A DNA stretch of 64,000 nt from Candidatus Woesearchaeota archaeon (GTDB lineage Archaea; Nanobdellota; Nanobdellia; Woesearchaeales; GW2011-AR9): assembly GCA_016188115.1 (NCBI GenBank), contig JACPIK010000002.1, positions 1,314,077-1,378,076 of the forward strand, read 5' to 3'. Below the pieces are notes generated by a model. It was not told the origin of the DNA, made no database searches, and saw nothing but the letters and a program-made list of their open reading frames with translations. Position numbers and translations under genes: made by a program. Positions within the stretch are counted from its first letter, which is position 1; the number at the start of each line of letters is the position of its first letter. Shown here one piece after another: positions 60,175 through 64,000 of this stretch.

Positions 60175-61098
60175 ATGAATATTCTTGAGGTCAAAAACCT
60201 GGTTAAAGAGTACAAAACAAAAACAGGTACGTTTCGTGCAGTAGATGGCATTTCATTTCAAGTTAAAAAAGGAGAGATATTCGGACTCTTAGGAATTAAC
60301 GGTGCAGGAAAATCCACCACGATCAACATGCTTACAGGTCTTTTACGCCCAACCTCGGGTACCATCAGCATGTTTGGAAAAGATTTTCTTAAAAATGAAG
60401 AAGAATGCAAACAACGATTTAATGTCGCCACTGCGTACTATAACCTAAGCCAAAATCTAACCATCAAACAAAATCTTAAAGTCTACGCTTTGCTTTATAA
60501 TGTCAAAAATGCCGATACCAAGATCAAAGAACTCTGCTCGCAGTTTTCATTACAACATCTCTTTAACACCAAACTGGTTCTGCTTAGTTCGGGAGAACGT
60601 ACTCGTGTTGTTTTAGTCAAAGCTCTTCTTAGCGACCCCGAACTTCTCTTTCTCGATGAATGTACTGTTGGTCTTGACCCAGACATGGCAGAAATTACAC
60701 GCGACATGATTGCAAAATATCACAAAAAAACTAATTGCACTATCATCTTCACATCTCATTATATGCAAGAAGTAGAAAAGTTATGTGATCGGGTTGCGTT
60801 TGTTGATCAAGGCAAGATTGTTAAAATGGGTAGACCAAAAGATCTTATTGCTGAACTCAAAGTTCAGCGTATTTCATTAACTATCTCTAAAAATCAAAAA
60901 GCATTACGAGCTTTCCTCAAGAAAGAGGGTATTAGTTTTGAAGAAAAAGGTGATCTCTTTATTTTTAGTGTTGAAAATCGTACCAATATCATTTATCCTT
61001 TGTTTGAAAAATTTATTGAACGTAATCTCGTCTTTGAGGATCTTGTTTTGGAAAAACCAACATTGGAAGAATATTTTCTTTCGAGGTCACGCAAATGA
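60175..61098 (+). CDS. ABC transporter ATP-binding protein (ABC-2 exporter)
   Basis: ATG 60175 gives 307 aa; a longer frame runs back into tRNA-Thr and is wrong. Walker A is GINGAGKST, the signature is LLSSGERTR, and Walker B is LLFLDECTVGLDPD. A C-terminal tail of about 80 residues follows (VQRISLTISKNQKALRAFLK), common in exporters of the CcmA/DrrA class. The permease gene follows 10 bases later. The cargo is unknown. Confidence 0.92.
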   Translation: MNILEVKNLVKEYKTKTGTFRAVDGISFQVKKGEIFGLLGINGAGKSTTINMLTGLLRPTSGTISMFGKDFLKNEEECKQRFNVATAYYNLSQNLTIKQNLKVYALLYNVKNADTKIKELCSQFSLQHLFNTKLVLLSSGERTRVVLVKALLSDPELLFLDECTVGLDPDMAEITRDMIAKYHKKTNCTIIFTSHYMQEVEKLCDRVAFVDQGKIVKMGRPKDLIAELKVQRISLTISKNQKALRAFLKKEGISFEEKGDLFIFSVENRTNIIYPLFEKFIERNLVFEDLVLEKPTLEEYFLSRSRK

Positions 61099-61108
61099 GG
61101 ACAAAAAC

Positions 61109-61894
61109 ATGAAACTACATCGTGTCAAAGCCATGTTATTGAACTATTACTATTTCTCACTTGATAGTCTTGATCGACTTTTTGATATCTTTTATTGGCC
61201 AATTATTGACATTTTTATTTGGGGATTTATGACCTTCTACATCCAAGGTCTTTCAGAATATAATATTCTCAATACAGTTTTGGGTGGAATTGTGTTATGG
61301 ATTTTCTTATGGCGAACCAGTCAAGACATCGTTGTTTATCTTCTCGAAAGTTTTTGGTCAAGAAGTCTATATCATCTGTTTTCTTCTCCACTCAAAAGCA
61401 GTGAGTTACTTACCTCATTACTTGTTACGGGATTTGTCCGCGCATTCGCCGCATTTGGTGTCATGCTTAGCGTAAGTTATCTGCTCTATCATTTCAACGT
61501 CTTCATCTACAATTGGTTTCACTTTAGCATCCTCATTTCCATTTTACTCATCATGGGGTGGGGTATGGGTATGTTAGTCAGTTCCTTCATTTTTCTTTTT
61601 GGAACGCGCGTACAAGTCCTTGCGTGGAGTCCAGTTTGGGTTTTACAACCATTTAGTTGTGTTTTCTATCCGCTCAGCGCGCTTCCTAGTTGGGCAGCAA
61701 AAATAGCAATAGTTCTTCCCACCACTCATGTCTTTGAACAAATGCGCGCCACCGTTCATGGTCAACCACTCAACGTACCCTCCGTCATCTACGCATTAGT
61801 AGTTTCCATAATCTTTCTGTGCATCGCTGCGTATATTGTATCTTGGGCAGTAGAATCATCAAGACGAAATGGGAAACTAGCCAAAGCAGAATAA
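61109..61894 (+). CDS. ABC-2 type transporter permease
   Basis: ATG 61109 is preceded by GAGG at a good distance. A 261-aa membrane protein with about six helices, an N-terminal cytosolic piece (MKLHRVKAMLLNYYYFSLDS), and the ABC-2 motif around YPLSALPSWAAKIAIVLPTT near residue 190. It should pair with the ATPase before it to export a lipid-linked, polysaccharide or drug-like substrate. Confidence 0.88.
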   Translation: MKLHRVKAMLLNYYYFSLDSLDRLFDIFYWPIIDIFIWGFMTFYIQGLSEYNILNTVLGGIVLWIFLWRTSQDIVVYLLESFWSRSLYHLFSSPLKSSELLTSLLVTGFVRAFAAFGVMLSVSYLLYHFNVFIYNWFHFSILISILLIMGWGMGMLVSSFIFLFGTRVQVLAWSPVWVLQPFSCVFYPLSALPSWAAKIAIVLPTTHVFEQMRATVHGQPLNVPSVIYALVVSIIFLCIAAYIVSWAVESSRRNGKLAKAE

Positions 61895-61928
61895 ATTCAT
61901 CATACTATAAACCCACTTTCTTAATCGA

Positions 61929-62594
61929 TTATATCTTTACTAACTCTACAAAAAGAACGACTCCACCTAATATTTTAGATTGTTTGATTTTTAGACCTAT
62001 TTTTGTTGCCAGAAGTTTTACGTCTTGTAAATTATAAGTCCGGGAAACGTAACCGTCTAGAAAAAAAGTTTCAGATTCCTCATCATACTTTTGTATATCT
62101 ACATCTATTGCATGATACAATTCTAATCTGTCTTTTTTTGTTCCTTTGAGAAAAACGGTAATAAATATACTTTTGTCTGTAATTTCACGTAATATTCTAA
62201 GAATATCTTCCTCATTTCTTACATTTCCTAATGTGTTCCATAAACAGAGGGTATGCTCAAAATAAAACGGAGAAAAAAACTCAGCTGCTTTTTCAATTTC
62301 AAGTTTATAGATTGTCACATTTGGAAAATGGCTCGCAACCTCTTTGGACTTTTCAATCATATACTCGGCATTATCAATACCTACAAAATCTTTCACAACC
62401 GGTGCAAGGACAGGAATAAGTCTTCCAATACCCACACCTGCTTCCAAAATCCTTTTCGAATTTTGTACCAGTTCTAAAAGTAACTTAGTCTCTTCTTCAA
62501 TATATAGTCTGTATTTTGGAGGATAATACTCTGGGAGTAATCCTTTGAATTTTCCTGATCCATATGTTGTTCCTTCAAAGAAAGTATTACTCAT
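61929..62594 (-). CDS. Class I SAM-dependent methyltransferase
   Basis: ATG 62594 (MSNTFFEGTTYGSGKFKGLL) gives 221 aa. The SAM site reads ILEAGVGIGRLIPVLAPVVK with DFVGIDNAEYMIEKSK as the acidic loop. The catalytic strand LCLWNTLGNV contains no DPPY/NPPY, so it is more like a small-molecule or protein methyltransferase than an N6-adenine one. Substrate unknown. It is convergent with the ABC permease. Confidence 0.82.
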   Translation of the reverse strand: MSNTFFEGTTYGSGKFKGLLPEYYPPKYRLYIEEETKLLLELVQNSKRILEAGVGIGRLIPVLAPVVKDFVGIDNAEYMIEKSKEVASHFPNVTIYKLEIEKAAEFFSPFYFEHTLCLWNTLGNVRNEEDILRILREITDKSIFITVFLKGTKKDRLELYHAIDVDIQKYDEESETFFLDGYVSRTYNLQDVKLLATKIGLKIKQSKILGGVVLFVELVKI

Positions 62595-62698
62595 AATCCT
62601 CATCCAAACAAACCATATTTTTAAATCTGATCGCATCAAGAAGATATTTGGACATATCTTCCATCATCCTTATAAACTCAAAACCCTCTCAGAAAATC

Positions 62699-63574
62699 AT
62701 GAAAGATGTCTTCGAAATACTTGTTGTTGGCGATATTCACAAAGATGCTCTCACCCTGTTAGGTAAACAAGGCAACATCACAACCATCACTAATGATCTT
62801 TATCTCTCAACCAAATCGTTTCCATCTACAAATGTCCTAGTCATTCGCACGTTCTCGCCACTCCAACCCAAAGATGTTGCGAAATTTCCACAATTAAAGT
62901 ATGTCATTAGCTGTAGCGTTGGCTTAGACAATATCGATATTGCAGAACTCACCAAGCATAAAGTAACACTCATCAATTGCCTTGGCACTAATGCCAATAG
63001 TGTTGCTGAACACGCCCTCTATCTTATTTTCGCATTGTTACGTCAAGATTCGCAACGTCCATTCGCCGAACTTAAAGGTAAGACAGTTGGTCTTGTCGGT
63101 TTTGGTGCTATCGGTAAAATTCTTGCTCGTAAACTTAAAGGCTGTGAAGTGAACGTCGTTGCCTATGATGTTGTACCTCAAGATGTGACCTTACTACAAG
63201 AACTCAACGTCGCCATGGTCTCTCTTCCCACTCTTCTTGCCAAAAGTGATATTTTTTCCATTCACGTTCCATTACTTGAACACACACGAAATCTTTGTAA
63301 TAAAGAATTCTTTTCGCAGATAAAAGAACATGCTTTTTTCATTAATACCTCGCGTGCTGAAGTTGTCGATGAGACAGCACTGCTTTGGGCAATCAAAGAA
63401 AAGAAACTGCGCGGTGTTGGCTTAGATGTATTTTCTGAAGATTTACGTAAGAAACTCACCGGCAACATCGTATTGACCAATCATGTTGCAGCACAAGGTG
63501 AAGACTCCTTTCGTGAGCAATGCGTTAAGCCAGTAGAGGAGTTTGTGAAAGTGCTGGGAAGGGCACATAATTAA
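62699..63574 (+). CDS. D-2-hydroxyacid dehydrogenase family protein, SerA-like
   Basis: A 291-aa NAD-dependent enzyme. VGLVGFGAIGKILARKLKGC is the Rossmann GxGxxG region; IHVPLLEHTRNLCNKEFFSQ and FINTSRAEVVDETALLWAIK are family signatures. Catalytic Arg (NTSRAEVVDE) and Glu (VFSED) are present, and His is in LTNHVAA. It is shorter than full SerA and lacks an ACT domain. Substrate may be 3-phosphoglycerate, glyoxylate or another 2-hydroxyacid. Confidence 0.88.
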   Translation: MKDVFEILVVGDIHKDALTLLGKQGNITTITNDLYLSTKSFPSTNVLVIRTFSPLQPKDVAKFPQLKYVISCSVGLDNIDIAELTKHKVTLINCLGTNANSVAEHALYLIFALLRQDSQRPFAELKGKTVGLVGFGAIGKILARKLKGCEVNVVAYDVVPQDVTLLQELNVAMVSLPTLLAKSDIFSIHVPLLEHTRNLCNKEFFSQIKEHAFFINTSRAEVVDETALLWAIKEKKLRGVGLDVFSEDLRKKLTGNIVLTNHVAAQGEDSFREQCVKPVEEFVKVLGRAHN

Positions 63575-63978
63575 AGTAAGGTAACGCCAATAATATCTTT
63601 CAAATTGATTACTCTTCTTTTCCAAACTCCAACAATATTTTGAACTTCTCCCCGTATGTAATCAACCCTAGTTTCAAGATCGTCTGGACTTGCTTTAGAT
63701 GCTCGAAGTTCATCTAAGTCCAATACATTAGGGGAATGTCGTGCTTCCTCTTCTTGAAGTACTCTCAAATAAGTTTCTGGTGTGTTTACAAAATTGACAT
63801 GGTTCCCTCCCGGTCTATATACGTCCGAGGGGGTAAGAATGACTTGTAATGAATCTAAATGTACTACTTTGCCAATATAACAATAAGGTCGTGTACGATC
63901 TATGGGAAACGATAACGAATCTGGGTTAATGGTTAGTTGTACATAATATTCTACATCTTGGGAAGATAGGGGAATCAT
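63571..63978 (-). CDS. Hypothetical protein, 135 aa
   Basis: Starts MIPLSSQDVEYYVQLTINPD at ATG 63978. Beta-rich N-terminal half and helical C-terminal half; no recognised motif, signal or membrane helix. The stop overlaps the end of the dehydrogenase by four bases on the other strand. Confidence 0.5.
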   Translation of the reverse strand: MIPLSSQDVEYYVQLTINPDSLSFPIDRTRPYCYIGKVVHLDSLQVILTPSDVYRPGGNHVNFVNTPETYLRVLQEEEARHSPNVLDLDELRASKASPDDLETRVDYIRGEVQNIVGVWKRRVINLKDIIGVTLL

Positions 63979-64000
63979 CTAGAAACAAAAATGATCCTTT

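Noticed and set aside
1-64000. CRISPR arrays, insertion sequences, rRNA genes or prophage genes
   Set aside because: I saw no regularly spaced repeats, no transposase-like frame and no rRNA segments in the window.

Overview
The window is archaeal. Direct signs are a replication factor C large subunit (RfcL), the ribosome-recycling ATPase ABCE1/Rli1, four TrmB-type regulators, an archaeal-type GluRS, TATA-box promoters placed about 25 bases ahead of often leaderless start codons, and tRNA genes without encoded CCA whose introns have bulge-helix-bulge (BHB) splice motifs. The AT-rich sequence, many short one-domain or unrecognised proteins, and bacterial-like genes (carAB, sufBCDSU, rlmH, lgt) suggest a DPANN archaeon, perhaps Woesearchaeota-like. 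That placement is inference.

Layout. 1-8 kb: a partial m5U RNA methyltransferase, a DUF1653-HD fusion, carA-carB (pyrimidine/arginine synthesis) and a TrmB regulator with a palindrome over its start. 8-14.5 kb: tRNA-Pro, small membrane-anchored proteins, a PHP phosphoesterase, RlmH, two YdjM/DUF457-like membrane proteins, an HTH-PIN pair, a Nudix hydrolase and an M50-like protease, with two strongly folded intergenic elements. 14.7-17.7 kb: a 41-aa zinc ribbon, a tandem pair of membrane proteins, tRNA-Phe(GAA) with three introns, and a GmhB-like phosphatase. 17.7-21 kb: a T2SS-F/TadC-like membrane protein and a kinase-fold-like protein. 21-26.6 kb: a complete SUF iron-sulfur operon (regulator-sufB-sufD-sufS-sufU-sufC-sufT) led by a Cys-rich HTH protein with a palindrome over its start codon. 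26.7-34 kb: small unknown proteins, a second TrmB, ValS, a soluble histidine-kinase-like protein and RfcL. 34-42 kb: unknown proteins, an AbrB-PhoU-like regulator, an RHH protein overlapping a kinase-like gene, a CARDB-type surface protein with a MacB/FtsX permease, and an IPNS-like dioxygenase. 42-49 kb: MNT-HEPN fusion, CsaA, Bat-type HTH protein, dCTP deaminase, GltX, VOC and GNAT proteins, PRC-barrel protein. 49-57 kb: Lgt, TrmB, a proteasome-beta-like hydrolase, a lipoprotein, a DAG-kinase-like enzyme, a fourth TrmB and a CBS-fold protein lacking the PLP lysine. 57-64 kb: ABCE1, tRNA-Thr(CGT) with three introns, an ABC-2 exporter, a methyltransferase and a 2-hydroxyacid dehydrogenase.

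The strongest novelty is the pair of triply interrupted tRNA genes, tRNA-Phe (complement 16871-17115) and tRNA-Thr (59875-60108). Each has D-loop, anticodon-loop and T-loop introns. The two T-loop introns (91 and 92 nt) are homologous, sit at the same 59/60 position, and can fold into a closing stem with three hairpin arms, with sequence changes that keep the stems paired. They look like copies of one mobile or duplicated intron. Secondary leads are the T1/D17/K33 proteasome-like protein, the IPNS-like oxygenase, the PLP-lysine-less CBS homologue, the 92-nt hairpin at 10474-10565 and the multi-stem element at 11511-11612.
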